Of a stretch of 64,000 bases of DNA, positions 29,602 through 38,199 are shown piece after piece. The stretch spans positions 1,736,001 through 1,800,000 of the forward strand of contig NZ_CP013234.1 in assembly GCF_001584185.1 (NCBI RefSeq). Reading direction: 5' to 3'. Position 1 is the stretch's first letter. Each line of letters opens with the position of its first letter. Made by a program: the position numbers and the translations under genes. Under the pieces are notes generated by a model. The model did no database searches, was not told where the DNA came from, and worked only from the letters and a program-made list of their open reading frames with translations. The stretch comes from Collimonas pratensis (GTDB lineage: Bacteria; Pseudomonadota; Gammaproteobacteria; Burkholderiales; Burkholderiaceae_D).

Positions 29602-30522
29602 TCATTCGCGCTCTTGCCTGCTCCGCTTGCGTGGCGCGGCAACGTTGCTGGCGCGCAGGAAATCGACAAACACGCGCAAGCGCGGCAGCATGTGACGGCT
29701 GGACGGCCACAGCACCGAGAAGCTGCCGTGGCTGACCGCATAGTCGTCCAGCACTGTGCACAAACGGCCGTCGGCCAGCGCTTCCTGCACCACGAACGAG
29801 GGCAGATAGGCCAGTCCGAGGCCGTTGACGGCCGCCGCCAACAAGGCTTCGATGTTGTTGCAGGTGAGGGTTGCCGGCAGCCGCAGTTCGGGCGCGCCTT
29901 GCTCGCTGCGCAAGACCCAGTCTTGCAGCTTGCTGCTGGAAAGGAATTTGTAGCGCAGGCAGGCATGCTGCAGCAGGTCTTGCGGCCGTTGCGGCTGGCC
30001 CTGGCGGCGCAAGTAGTCCGGCGCGGCGCAAATCATGAAGCTGTACGGCCACAAGCTGCGCGCCAGCAGGCGCGAATCGGCCAGGCTGCCGCTGCGGATC
30101 ACGGCATCGAATCCTTCTTCGATCACGTCCACCATGCGGTCGCTGAAATCGAGATCGAGTTCGACTTCCGGATAAGCTTGCATGAAGGCCGACAGCTGCT
30201 TGCTGAGCAGCCGGTAGCCGACCGCGGGCAAGCTGATCTTGAGGCGCCCGCGCGGCGCTTCGGTCGATTTCAGCAGCTCGTTTTGCGCATCCTCGATATC
30301 GTCCAGGATACCGCGGCAACGTTCGAAAAACAGTGTGCCTTCGTCGGTCAGCCTGATTTGCCGTGTGCTGCGATGGAACAGGCGCACCCCAAGTTTCGCC
30401 TCCAGCCGGGCAATGCTCTTGCCGATGGCAGAAGCCGAGACGCCCAGCCGGCGGCCGGCCGCCACGAAGCTGCTGGTTTCGGCGGCCTGCACGAAGGCCG
30501 CCAGGCCGCTCAGGCTATCCAT
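29602..30522 (-). CDS. LysR family transcriptional regulator
   Basis: 306 residues: winged helix-turn-helix (FVAAGRRLGVSASAIGKSIARLE), linker helix and LysR substrate domain of the CrgA/DmlR-like group (LDLDFSDRMVDVIEEGFDAVIR). The ATG at 30520-30522 follows GGGAAA; an upstream in-frame ATG is less likely. It is divergent from a DHA2 efflux gene with a dyad between them and is its probable regulator. Confidence 0.9.
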   Translation of the reverse strand: MDSLSGLAAFVQAAETSSFVAAGRRLGVSASAIGKSIARLEAKLGVRLFHRSTRQIRLTDEGTLFFERCRGILDDIEDAQNELLKSTEAPRGRLKISLPAVGYRLLSKQLSAFMQAYPEVELDLDFSDRMVDVIEEGFDAVIRSGSLADSRLLARSLWPYSFMICAAPDYLRRQGQPQRPQDLLQHACLRYKFLSSSKLQDWVLRSEQGAPELRLPATLTCNNIEALLAAAVNGLGLAYLPSFVVQEALADGRLCTVLDDYAVSHGSFSVLWPSSRHMLPRLRVFVDFLRASNVAAPRKRSRQERE

Positions 30523-30546
30523 ATGTGTTTCCCATTGAGGATATTT

Positions 30547-30565
30547 TGTCCGTATATAGTGGACA
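30547..30565. promoter_or_regulatory. Candidate LysR-type operator
   Basis: TGTCC and GGACA flank GTATATAGT in the gap between the divergent LysR and efflux genes. The dyad fits the T-N11-A pattern of LysR sites. A related CACTATATCATCC sequence follows 30 bp on. Confidence 0.45.
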
Positions 30566-30634
30566 TTCAGGTGATTTAAAGACAATTAAGGCCACTATAT
30601 CATCCAAATCACTTGATCTGAAAAGGAAGCCGCC

Positions 30635-32182
30635 ATGCCCGATACTCTCCACTCCAGCGATGCCCGCTCGTCGCTCCAGCGCATCCTCGTGCTGGCTGCT
30701 GTTTGCCTGGCGGCATTGGTGCTGCCGCTCAGCTTTACCGGCCCGGCGGTGGCGACGCCGGCGATTGCCAAGGCGCTGGGCGGTAGTCCGATTGCCCTCA
30801 ACTGGATCACTAACGCCTTCATGCTGGCGTTCGGCAGTTGCCTGATGGCCGCCGGCGCACTGGCTGACAGCTACGGCCGCAAGCGCGTGTTCATCCTAGG
30901 CATCGCCGCTTTCGTCTTGAGCTCGCTGGCATTGGCCTGGGCTCCCGACATCTTGTGGCTGGATCTGTTGCGGGCGCTGCAGGGCGTGGCCGGTGCTGCC
31001 GCCTTTTCAGGTGGCATGGCGACCCTCGCGCAAGAATTCGAAGGCCATGCGCGCACCCGCGCCTTCAGCTTGCTGGGCACCACTTTTGGTGTTGGCCTGG
31101 CGTTCGGGCCGGTGCTGGCCGGCGCCATGATTCAAGGTTTCGGTTGGCGTGCGGTCTTCCTGTGCGTGGCGGCGCTTGCCGCGCTGGCGCTGGCGACCGG
31201 TTTGCGCTGCGTCCGCGAATCGCGCGATCCCGGCGCCAGCGGATTGGACTGGCCAGGCGCCATCAGCTTTACCGCCGCCCTCAGTTTGTTCACCTATGGT
31301 GTGCTCGGCATCCCGCAGAGCGGCTGGAACAGTCGTCCGACCTTGCTGCTGCTGGGCGCCTCGCTGCTGTTGCTGCTGGCCTTTATCGTGATTGAAAACC
31401 GGGTGCAGCGGCCGATGCTGGACTTGTCGCTGTTCCGCTACCCGCGGTTCATTGGCGTCCAATTCCTGGCGGCCGCTCCCGCTTATTCCTATGTGGTGCT
31501 GCTGGTGCTGCTGCCGCTGCGCTTCATCGGTATCGAAGGCTACAGCGCGATGCAGGCAGGACAGATGATGATGGCGCTGTCGGCGCCAATGCTGGTGCTG
31601 CCATTTGTCGCCGGCCTGCTGACGCGCTGGATTGCCGCCGGCGTGATCGCCGGCACCGGCTTACTGATCTGCGCCGGCGGCCTGCTGTGGTTGGCGCAGG
31701 CCGGACCGGGACAGGCTGTTGCCGGACTGTTGCTGCCGATGCTGGTCATCGGCTTTGGCATCAGTTTGCCATGGGGCCTGATGGATGGGCTGGCGGTCAG
31801 CGTTGTGCCGAAGGAGCGGGCCGGCATGGCCGCCGGCATATTCAGCACCACACGGGTAGCGGGCGAGGGGGTTGCGCTGGCGATCGTTGCGGCGATTCTT
31901 GCCGCACTGGTGCAGGCACGCCTGCATGGCTTGCCGAGCCCCGCGGCGTCGCAGTTGGCCGAAGCGGCGCAGCGGCTGGCAATGGGTGATATGCCTCAGG
32001 CATTGCAATTACTGCCGCAAGCCAGCCATGCGCTATTGTTGCAGAGCTATGCCGACGCCTTCCATATCCTGTTATGCATCCTGGCCGGGATCACGCTGCT
32101 GTCGGCTGCCATGGTGTTCGGTTTTCTCAGCCAGCCGCATATGCCGGCAGCCAACCGGGCGGCAGAGGCAGAAGCCGCCTGA
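30635..32182 (+). CDS. MFS efflux transporter, DHA2 (EmrB/QacA) family
   Basis: 515 residues with about 14 membrane helices, the DHA2 count. Motif A appears as GALADSYGRKRVF (about residues 75-88) and motif C in helix 5 as GTTFGVGLAFGPVLAGAMIQ. Such proteins are proton-driven inner-membrane drug exporters. The ATG follows AAAAGGAAG. No membrane-fusion partner is adjacent, so it likely acts alone; divergent LysR probably controls it. Confidence 0.9.
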   Translation: MPDTLHSSDARSSLQRILVLAAVCLAALVLPLSFTGPAVATPAIAKALGGSPIALNWITNAFMLAFGSCLMAAGALADSYGRKRVFILGIAAFVLSSLALAWAPDILWLDLLRALQGVAGAAAFSGGMATLAQEFEGHARTRAFSLLGTTFGVGLAFGPVLAGAMIQGFGWRAVFLCVAALAALALATGLRCVRESRDPGASGLDWPGAISFTAALSLFTYGVLGIPQSGWNSRPTLLLLGASLLLLLAFIVIENRVQRPMLDLSLFRYPRFIGVQFLAAAPAYSYVVLLVLLPLRFIGIEGYSAMQAGQMMMALSAPMLVLPFVAGLLTRWIAAGVIAGTGLLICAGGLLWLAQAGPGQAVAGLLLPMLVIGFGISLPWGLMDGLAVSVVPKERAGMAAGIFSTTRVAGEGVALAIVAAILAALVQARLHGLPSPAASQLAEAAQRLAMGDMPQALQLLPQASHALLLQSYADAFHILLCILAGITLLSAAMVFGFLSQPHMPAANRAAEAEAA

Positions 32183-32198
32183 TTTGCACAACAGCCTG

Positions 32199-32897
32199 CT
32201 ATTGCGGCTCTGACAGGCATTGGCGAATACCGCTGGCGATCGCGTTGGCGGCGCGCTCGGCAAACTGCGGCGCCGCCAGGCGCGGTTCCTCATCCGGATT
32301 GGCTAGCACGCCGACCTCAATCAGCAGCGCCGGCGATTGCGCGGTTTTAAGCACTACCAGATCGTCAAAGCGATGTATGCCCAGGTCGCTGTCGATCAAG
32401 GGCCGGTTTTCACCGGGAATCGGGGTGGCGTGGTACAGCGATGGGTGTTCACCGATCGCCAGCATATTGCGACTGATGTCTTTTGCGCATGCCAGGCTGC
32501 GTCCGTATTGCGGCTTGCTGGCGGATACGAACAGCGCATAACCGGAAAACTCTCGGCTCCTGCCGGCGTCAAGCCAAGCCTGCTGCATGGAATCATGGTG
32601 GATGGATACGAACAGCGCTGCGCCGCTGCTGGCTTTGGTACGCGCCTGCAGGGATAGCGGCGAACCGGCCGCGGCGACGTCCGTCACCTGCGCGCCTTGG
32701 GCGCGCAAAGCCTTGACCAGGGTGACCGTCAGTTGCCGGTTAAGGTCGAATTCGCGCTTGCCGGCCGGGCCGGTGGCGCCCGGCTTTTCTGTGCTGTGGC
32801 CGGTATCGATCACCAGCTGCTGCGCGCTGCAGAGCGCACTCATCCCGTACAGGAAAACCGCCAGCAGCGCCGCTTTGCCGGGCTGGATGCGCTTCAT
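32199..32897 (-). CDS. N-acetylmuramoyl-L-alanine amidase (Amidase_3)
   Basis: 232 residues with a signal peptide (MKRIQPGKAALLAVFLYGMS, cleavage near SAQ) and a zinc amidase domain: VIDTGHSTEKPGATG (Zn His), REFDLNRQL (Zn Glu), VSIHHDSMQ (Zn His) and catalytic Glu in ALLIEVGVLANPDEE. It cuts the muramyl-alanine bond in periplasmic peptidoglycan. The ATG overlaps the LysR stop (ATGA), so it is translationally coupled to the regulator gene. No LysM or AMIN domain is present. Confidence 0.9.
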   Translation of the reverse strand: MKRIQPGKAALLAVFLYGMSALCSAQQLVIDTGHSTEKPGATGPAGKREFDLNRQLTVTLVKALRAQGAQVTDVAAAGSPLSLQARTKASSGAALFVSIHHDSMQQAWLDAGRSREFSGYALFVSASKPQYGRSLACAKDISRNMLAIGEHPSLYHATPIPGENRPLIDSDLGIHRFDDLVVLKTAQSPALLIEVGVLANPDEEPRLAAPQFAERAANAIASGIRQCLSEPQ

Positions 32898-33847
32898 GTG
32901 CTGATCGCCAGCCGCGGCCGTTCCAGCGGTTTGAGGTCTGCTGCCAGATGCTGCACAAGATAGTCGATGAACACCCGCATCTTGGGCGCCAGGTAGCGGG
33001 TCGGCAGATACTGTATGTAGGCAGTGCCTTGATAGGCCGAGACGAATTCCCAGTCGCTCAGCAGCACTTTGACCAGGCCCTGCTCGATCGCGCTGCGCGC
33101 GGTGAAGTAGGGCAGGCAAGCGATCCCCAGGTGCTGCAGCACGCCTTGCAGCCGTGCTTCGCTGTGATTGACGACGTAGCGGCCGCTGATCTTGACGATG
33201 GTGGCTTCGCCCTTGTGCAGGAAGCGCCAGTCAGCGTCGCCAGGCGTTTCTCCCAGCGACAGGCAGCTGTGGCCGCACAACTCTTGCGGCTGGCGCGGCG
33301 TGCCATGCCGCGCCAGATATTCCGGCGTGGCGCACAGCACCTGCGCCACCGACATCAGCGGCCGCGCTGCCAGTCCTTCGACCGGATGGCGGGTGATCTG
33401 GATCACCAGGTCGGCATCGTCGTCCAGCAGGTTCAACTGGCGATCATTGAGAATCAGCTGCATGTCGATCTGCGGATATTGCTTCAGGAAGCCCGGCACC
33501 AGCGGCGCTACTACCGCCTTGCCGAACGCCTTTGGCATGCCTACCCGCAGCAGGCCGCGTGGCGCTGCAACGAATTTGTCGGCAACCTCCATCGCTGTCT
33601 TGGCGGCGTTGACCATTTCCTGGCAGCGCTGGAAAGCCTCGTTGCCGGATTCACTCAGGCGCAACTTGCGCGTGGTGCGTTCCAGCAGCCTGACCGCCAA
33701 AGCCTGTTCCAGCCGCGACACCTGGCGGCTGACAGCCGACGGCGTCATGCCCAGTTCCGCTGCCGCGGCAGAAAAACTGCCGGTTTCCACCACCCGCACG
33801 AACACCGCCATATCCGGCATCAGCTTGATGTATCGATGATTGCTCAT
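32894..33847 (-). CDS. LysR family transcriptional regulator
   Basis: 317 residues: helix-turn-helix FSAAAAELGMTPSAVSRQVSRLEQ and a substrate domain of the CrgA-like group (LNDRQLNLLDDDADLVIQI). It is divergent from the EamA gene at 34088 and overlaps the amidase gene downstream by 4 bp. The usual expectation is control of the divergent transporter. Confidence 0.9.
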   Translation of the reverse strand: MSNHRYIKLMPDMAVFVRVVETGSFSAAAAELGMTPSAVSRQVSRLEQALAVRLLERTTRKLRLSESGNEAFQRCQEMVNAAKTAMEVADKFVAAPRGLLRVGMPKAFGKAVVAPLVPGFLKQYPQIDMQLILNDRQLNLLDDDADLVIQITRHPVEGLAARPLMSVAQVLCATPEYLARHGTPRQPQELCGHSCLSLGETPGDADWRFLHKGEATIVKISGRYVVNHSEARLQGVLQHLGIACLPYFTARSAIEQGLVKVLLSDWEFVSAYQGTAYIQYLPTRYLAPKMRVFIDYLVQHLAADLKPLERPRLAIST

Positions 33848-33933
33848 TTATTCCCGTTGGGTACAAGTGTTGTTCCGAGCCGATAGATTATCGTATTTGT
33901 TCCAGTAAAACATAATAAGCACCTATGCGGAGC

Positions 33934-34055
33934 GCGGACTTCTTCCTGGTCCGCTGTTTTTCATATGGAGCCGGCAGCAACAATTCTTGCCGTTTTATCC
34001 TAGGCGATTTTGCCTTTGGTCCCGCCTGGCCCCCACGCCGGACGGGATTTTTTTT
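33934..34055 (+). promoter_or_regulatory. Leader with two terminator-like hairpins before an EamA gene
   Basis: Hairpin 1: GCGGAC (33934-33939) and GTCCGC (33949-33954) followed by TGTTTTT. Hairpin 2: TCCCG (34020-34024) and CGGGA (34043-34047) followed by eight T. Both lie within 155 bp upstream of the EamA start. An in-frame small open frame (MRSADFFLVRCFSYG, ATG at 33925) covers hairpin 1. This looks like a transcription attenuator or riboswitch-type leader; the class is not recognised. Confidence 0.55.
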
Positions 34056-34087
34056 CTTACTGAACCCAGCACAGCCAGCGACAAACC

Positions 34088-35011
34088 ATGCAAGCTCCGA
34101 CATCCGCTTCCGCTGTTCCTCCAAAAAAAATCTGGATCGCCGACTTGCTGTTATTGCTGGTCGCGGTGGTCTGGGGTAGCAGTTATGGCGTTGCCAAACA
34201 GGCGTTGGCGTTTTATCCGGTGCTCGGTTTCCTGGCGCTGCGCTTCGGCATGACCTTCCTGCTGTTGTTGCCCAGCCTGCACCAGCTGGCGCAGCCGCAA
34301 GGCAGGGCGGCGTTGCGTGCGGGCTTGCCGTTAGGAGCGATCCTGCTTGCGATATTGACATGCGAAACTTTTGGCGTCGCCCTCACCAAAGCTTCGAACG
34401 CCGCTTTCCTGATCAGCCTGTGTGTCGTGTTTACGCCACTAGCAGAATGGCTGCTGATGGCGCGGCGCCCCGCCGCCAACGCTTTCGTGATGGCTTTTGT
34501 CTCGCTGTCCGGCACTTGGTTGCTGACTTACGGCAGCAGTTTGACATTCAGCCTGGGCGACGGCCTGATGCTGGCCGCTGCCCTACTGCGCGCAGTGATG
34601 GTGTGCATGACCAAGCGCCTGACGCAAAACCGCAGCATGTCGACGCTGGCCTTGACCGCGGTGCAATCCGGCGTGGTCGGACTGGGCTGCCTGCTGATCG
34701 CCGGTCTCTTCATGCAGGGCGGACTACCGTCCTTGCCGCACGCCGCCGGCTTCTGGATGGCCACGCTATACCTGGTTTTGTTTTGCACTATCTTTGCTTT
34801 TTTTGCACAGAATTACGCGGTCCGCCAGAGCGATCCGACGCGAGTTTCTCTGCTGATGGGAAGCGAGCCGGTGTTTGGCGCACTGTTCGCTGCATTCTGG
34901 CTGGGCGAACAACTCAGTGTCTTGGCTTGGGTCGGCGGTGCGCTGATCGTCGCCGCAAGCTTGTGGGCGAGCTTGCCGCGTTCGATATTTATCGCGCGGC
35001 TGGCAAAATAA
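34088..35011 (+). CDS. EamA/DMT family transporter
   Basis: 307 residues with ten predicted helices in two EamA repeats (VAVVWGSSYGVAKQALAFYP; LVLFCTIFAFFAQNYAVRQS then LLMGSEPVFGALFAAFWLGE). Probably exports a metabolite through the inner membrane. The start has a weak ribosome site (CAGCGACAAACC). Expression may depend on both the divergent LysR and the leader hairpins at 33934-34055. Confidence 0.87.
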   Translation: MQAPTSASAVPPKKIWIADLLLLLVAVVWGSSYGVAKQALAFYPVLGFLALRFGMTFLLLLPSLHQLAQPQGRAALRAGLPLGAILLAILTCETFGVALTKASNAAFLISLCVVFTPLAEWLLMARRPAANAFVMAFVSLSGTWLLTYGSSLTFSLGDGLMLAAALLRAVMVCMTKRLTQNRSMSTLALTAVQSGVVGLGCLLIAGLFMQGGLPSLPHAAGFWMATLYLVLFCTIFAFFAQNYAVRQSDPTRVSLLMGSEPVFGALFAAFWLGEQLSVLAWVGGALIVAASLWASLPRSIFIARLAK

Positions 35012-35510
35012 ATCTGCGCCGTCATGTAACATCCGCGGCATGGAACAAGGCTGAATTTAACTAAATGTTTTCATCTTTTCCGCAATGGACGCCGGAGTAT
35101 CCGGGGGATGAAAGTCATTTTCCGGCGGCGGTAATGCCGCTGGTTTGAGCGGCCGGCAGGATTTCAGCTGGCGCAATTATCCGGCGCACGGTTTGACATT
35201 TGAAATCCGCTGTGCACATTCAAGCTTTATCAGTTACCAACTAAATTGTCCGCGGCAGAAAAAGCGCTCTAATAAATTCTGTTTACATGTGCTGACAGCT
35301 GTCATATTATAAGTCTCAAGAACTATACAGACCTGTATGTATATAAGAAATTTTTCATAGGTATGTTGATGTTCAAGAAGCATGAATTTGATATTTTCAT
35401 ATCTTTTCATGTTTCTGCTGCAGAGATGAAAACGATAAATATTAAATAGTAAATTGTTGGCTCGGAGTCTGCTGTCGCAAGAAGAATCCCGCCGATTTTT
35501 ACGGAGATTA

Positions 35511-35611
35511 ATGAAGTAAGCAGGTCTTTGTCGAGGCCTGCTTCTGGACCAATATCCTCGGTGCTCCCGCCGTTTGTTCCGCCTGCTCCCCGCGGGCGGA
35601 ACGTTTTTTTT
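35511..35611 (+). terminator. Hairpin plus intrinsic terminator after a two-codon ORF
   Basis: ACGGAGATTA precedes ATG-AAG-TAA (35511-35519), a Met-Lys-stop frame. Its stop enters stem AAGCAGG/CCTGCTT (35518-35524, 35537-35543). A second stem GTTCCGCC/GGCGGAAC (35576-35583, 35595-35602) is followed by G and eight T. The tail is a strong plus-strand terminator. It ends 530 bp before the protease gene, so it may terminate a small RNA or be a leader attenuator. Confidence 0.6.
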
Positions 35612-35896
35612 CCTGCTGATGGTGCTGCCTATCTGCACCCGCTTGTTCTAACTATATGTAAAACAGTCGATGAAATAAAATTTTCTTCTGTCGAAAACCG
35701 CGAACGGAATACGCGCTTCGATAGAAGAAAATATCAGATTATTTTTCATTGCCACTCGGAAATAAATGATTTATTCTGATTCATCGAAAAAGCATATTGA
35801 AGTTGCAGGAACAAGATGCATAGCGTTGATTTTTTACACGGCGCCCGCTCCAAAAGAGTAACCGGCGCCGCTGTTAATCCTCAAGAGGGAAGTCCC

Positions 35897-36022
35897 ATGA
35901 TTTGCGTCAGACCCGATTTGAAATTTCTGCTTTTGCATGCGCCGCATACCTGTTGCGCCACAGCTTCCCCATCTTCCGGCACAGGCAGCCTTAACGCTGT
36001 CGCCAACCCCTTAACGGACTAG
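35897..36022 (+). CDS. Possible 41-residue peptide upstream of the protease gene
   Basis: The ATG follows AGAGGGAAG at good spacing. The peptide starts MICVRPDLKFLLLHAPHTCC and continues with a Ser/Ala-rich tail ending NPLTD. No family is recognised. It ends 121 bp before the protease start on the same strand, so a leader peptide is possible. Confidence 0.35.
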   Translation: MICVRPDLKFLLLHAPHTCCATASPSSGTGSLNAVANPLTD

Positions 36023-36143
36023 TTCCGTTATCCGCTGCAGCGCTACCCGCGTTGCAGATTCCAGCGCCAACACCCTTTGCATTGCAGATCGCCCTGCAAG
36101 GCTGTGGCGTCCTTCATTTGTTCCATTCAAGAGGAATAAGTAT

Positions 36144-38036
36144 ATGAAATCGAGAATCAAAGCAGCGAAAGTACCAGCAGGAAGTTTCACGTTTCCCCAG
36201 GCTTCGGCATTGTCTATCGCGCTGTCGCTGGTGTTTGCATCCTTGTCCGTTCACGCTGCCGTGGCCGACAACAGCACTTGGGTAACCACCAAGACCCAGG
36301 CTTTCCTGCCCCAGGTCCAGGCTAACCAAAAGAGCGTGGCGGCTGACGCTAGCGTAGTGACCGCGGCAGAATCCGCCGTGCAGCTGGCGCAAGGCGAACC
36401 AGTACATGTGACACTGAGCCTGAACCTGCGCAACGAGGCCAAGCTCGACCAGTTCCTGCAAGACCTGCATACACCGGGCAGCGCTGCCTACGGCAAGTTC
36501 CTGACGCCTGCGCAATTCAATGAAAAGTTTGCGCCGACAGAAAAAGATGTGGCTGCCGTGGTGGCCCATCTGAGCAAATCGGGCTTCATCAACATCAGCG
36601 TCTCGCCTAACCGCCAGCTGGTCTCGGCCGACGGTACCGCGGCGACGGTGCAAGCCGGTTTCCGCACCGGGCTGAAGCGCTTCCAGCAAGACGGCCGCAA
36701 TGTCTTCGCCAATACCGATGCAGCGCAAGTGCCGGCCTCCCTGAGCAACATCGTCGGTTCGGTGCTCGGCCTGCAAAACGTTGCGCTGGCGCAGACGCAT
36801 CACCGCTTCGTGCTGGATGCTGCGCCAGGCAGCGCACTGCAAGCCAAGGTCACACCAGCTGCAACGCCGGTGGCGACGCCGCACAGCCCTGCGCAATTCC
36901 CAGCAATCTATAACGCCGGCAGCACGCCTACCGCCTCCAACACCACGGTCGGCATCATCTCGGAAGGCGATATCTCGCCGACGATTACCGACCTGAAGGC
37001 GTTCACTACGGCCAAGGGCCTGGCCACCGTCAGCACATCGGTGGTGCAGACCGGTCCTGCCGGCAGCGACTACAGCGATACTTCCGGCCAGGTCGAATGG
37101 AACCTGGACAGCCAGACCATCACCGGCACTTCCGGCGGCGTCAAGAAACTGATTTTCTACGCGTCGCCAGACATGCAGTTCAGCAGCATCACCGCTTCGT
37201 ACAACAAGGCTGTGACTGACAACGTGGCGAAAGTCATCAATGTCTCGCTCGGCGGCTGCGAATCCGATACCCACAGCACCGGCACCCAGGCTGCTGACGA
37301 CAATGTGTTCAAGCAGGCGGTAGCGCAAGGCCAGACCTTCTCGATTTCGACAGGCGACGCCGGCACCTACAACTGCCAGACCAGCTCGATTTCCGGCGCG
37401 CCTGGCGTACCGAAAAACAAATCGACTTATGACGTTAGCGAACCGGCCAGCTCGCCGTACGTGATCGCGGTCGGCGGCACCACGCTGTACACCAACGCCG
37501 GCGCCTACAGCAGCGAAACCGTGTGGAACGAAGGCTTGAGCGCAATCGGCGTCTACGACGACCAGGGCGATTCCGATCCGACCAAGCGTCTGTGGGCAAC
37601 CGGCGGCGGCTTCAGCAAGTACGAAGCGGCGCCTAGTTACCAGAAGGGCGTGATCACCGCAGGCAAGACCACCCGTGGCCTGCCGGACATCGCCTTTGAT
37701 GCCGCCAGCGCCAGCGGCGCCACCATCTACTACAACGGCCAGACCGGCACAGTAGGCGGCACCAGCTTGGCGGCGCCGATCTTTACGGGCGTGTGGGCGC
37801 GCCTGCAATCGGCTAACGCCAACGGCCTGGGCTTCCCGGCAGCCAGTTTTTACAAGTACTTCCCGCTGGCCGCCAACGCCTCGCTGTTGCATGACGTCAC
37901 TTCCGGCACCAACGGCGCCAGCAGCTCCTACGGCTACAAAGCCGCCAAGGGCTGGGATGCGGCGACTGGCTTCGGCAGCTTGAACATCTCTAACCTGAAT
38001 ACCTTCGTCAAGAACACGTCGGATTTTGCGCGCTGA
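36144..38036 (+). CDS. Secreted sedolisin (S53 family) serine-carboxyl protease
   Basis: 630 residues. A long signal peptide (hydrophobic part about 20-36, cleavage near HAA or AVA) is followed by an activation prodomain (about 60-225) and the sedolisin domain. The catalytic set is visible: E318 and D322 in GQVEWNLDSQ, oxyanion D405 in SISTGDAG, S541 in GGTSLAAPIF. The C-terminal calcium site LHDVTSG and GWDAATGFGS is intact. Sedolisins are acid proteases; this one resembles pseudomonalisin-type exported enzymes. AGAGGAA lies before the ATG. Confidence 0.93.
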   Translation: MKSRIKAAKVPAGSFTFPQASALSIALSLVFASLSVHAAVADNSTWVTTKTQAFLPQVQANQKSVAADASVVTAAESAVQLAQGEPVHVTLSLNLRNEAKLDQFLQDLHTPGSAAYGKFLTPAQFNEKFAPTEKDVAAVVAHLSKSGFINISVSPNRQLVSADGTAATVQAGFRTGLKRFQQDGRNVFANTDAAQVPASLSNIVGSVLGLQNVALAQTHHRFVLDAAPGSALQAKVTPAATPVATPHSPAQFPAIYNAGSTPTASNTTVGIISEGDISPTITDLKAFTTAKGLATVSTSVVQTGPAGSDYSDTSGQVEWNLDSQTITGTSGGVKKLIFYASPDMQFSSITASYNKAVTDNVAKVINVSLGGCESDTHSTGTQAADDNVFKQAVAQGQTFSISTGDAGTYNCQTSSISGAPGVPKNKSTYDVSEPASSPYVIAVGGTTLYTNAGAYSSETVWNEGLSAIGVYDDQGDSDPTKRLWATGGGFSKYEAAPSYQKGVITAGKTTRGLPDIAFDAASASGATIYYNGQTGTVGGTSLAAPIFTGVWARLQSANANGLGFPAASFYKYFPLAANASLLHDVTSGTNGASSSYGYKAAKGWDAATGFGSLNISNLNTFVKNTSDFAR

Positions 38037-38199
38037 TCGGCAAAGCACGCATCCGGGTTTTTTGTAGAAGTTGAGCTGGACCTCACCGCTGCGGCCATTC
38101 CGGTTCGCGGCGGTGACGTAACAACGGTAGCAACGGCAGCAACGGCGAAGTCAGCGTAATGTGTTTTTACAGAATGGCGATGACGTACGGAGACGCGAG

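Larger units (their letters stand above)
35012..36143. other. AT-rich intergenic region upstream of the secreted protease
   Basis: 1.1 kb, the longest gene-poor stretch. The parts at about 35220-35470 and 35640-35830 are clearly more AT-rich than the neighbours. It holds a hairpin plus terminator unit (35511-35611), an inverted repeat CGGCGCC/GGCGCCG near 35840-35872 and one small open frame with a good ribosome site (35897-36022). A 134-codon minus-strand frame at 35234-35638 runs through the terminator and is not supported. Confidence 0.6.

Noticed and set aside
35041..35148. 27-codon frame MFSSFPQWTPEYPGD... after the second EamA gene
   Set aside because: No ribosome site upstream and no similarity that I recognise; too short to support.
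35234..35638. 134-codon minus-strand frame in the AT-rich gap
   Set aside because: It crosses the plus-strand terminator, starts with very basic low-complexity sequence and lacks a ribosome site.
36114..38048. 644-codon minus-strand frame opposite the sedolisin gene
   Set aside because: It mirrors the protease codons and has no family resemblance; the plus strand has an intact catalytic set and signal peptide.
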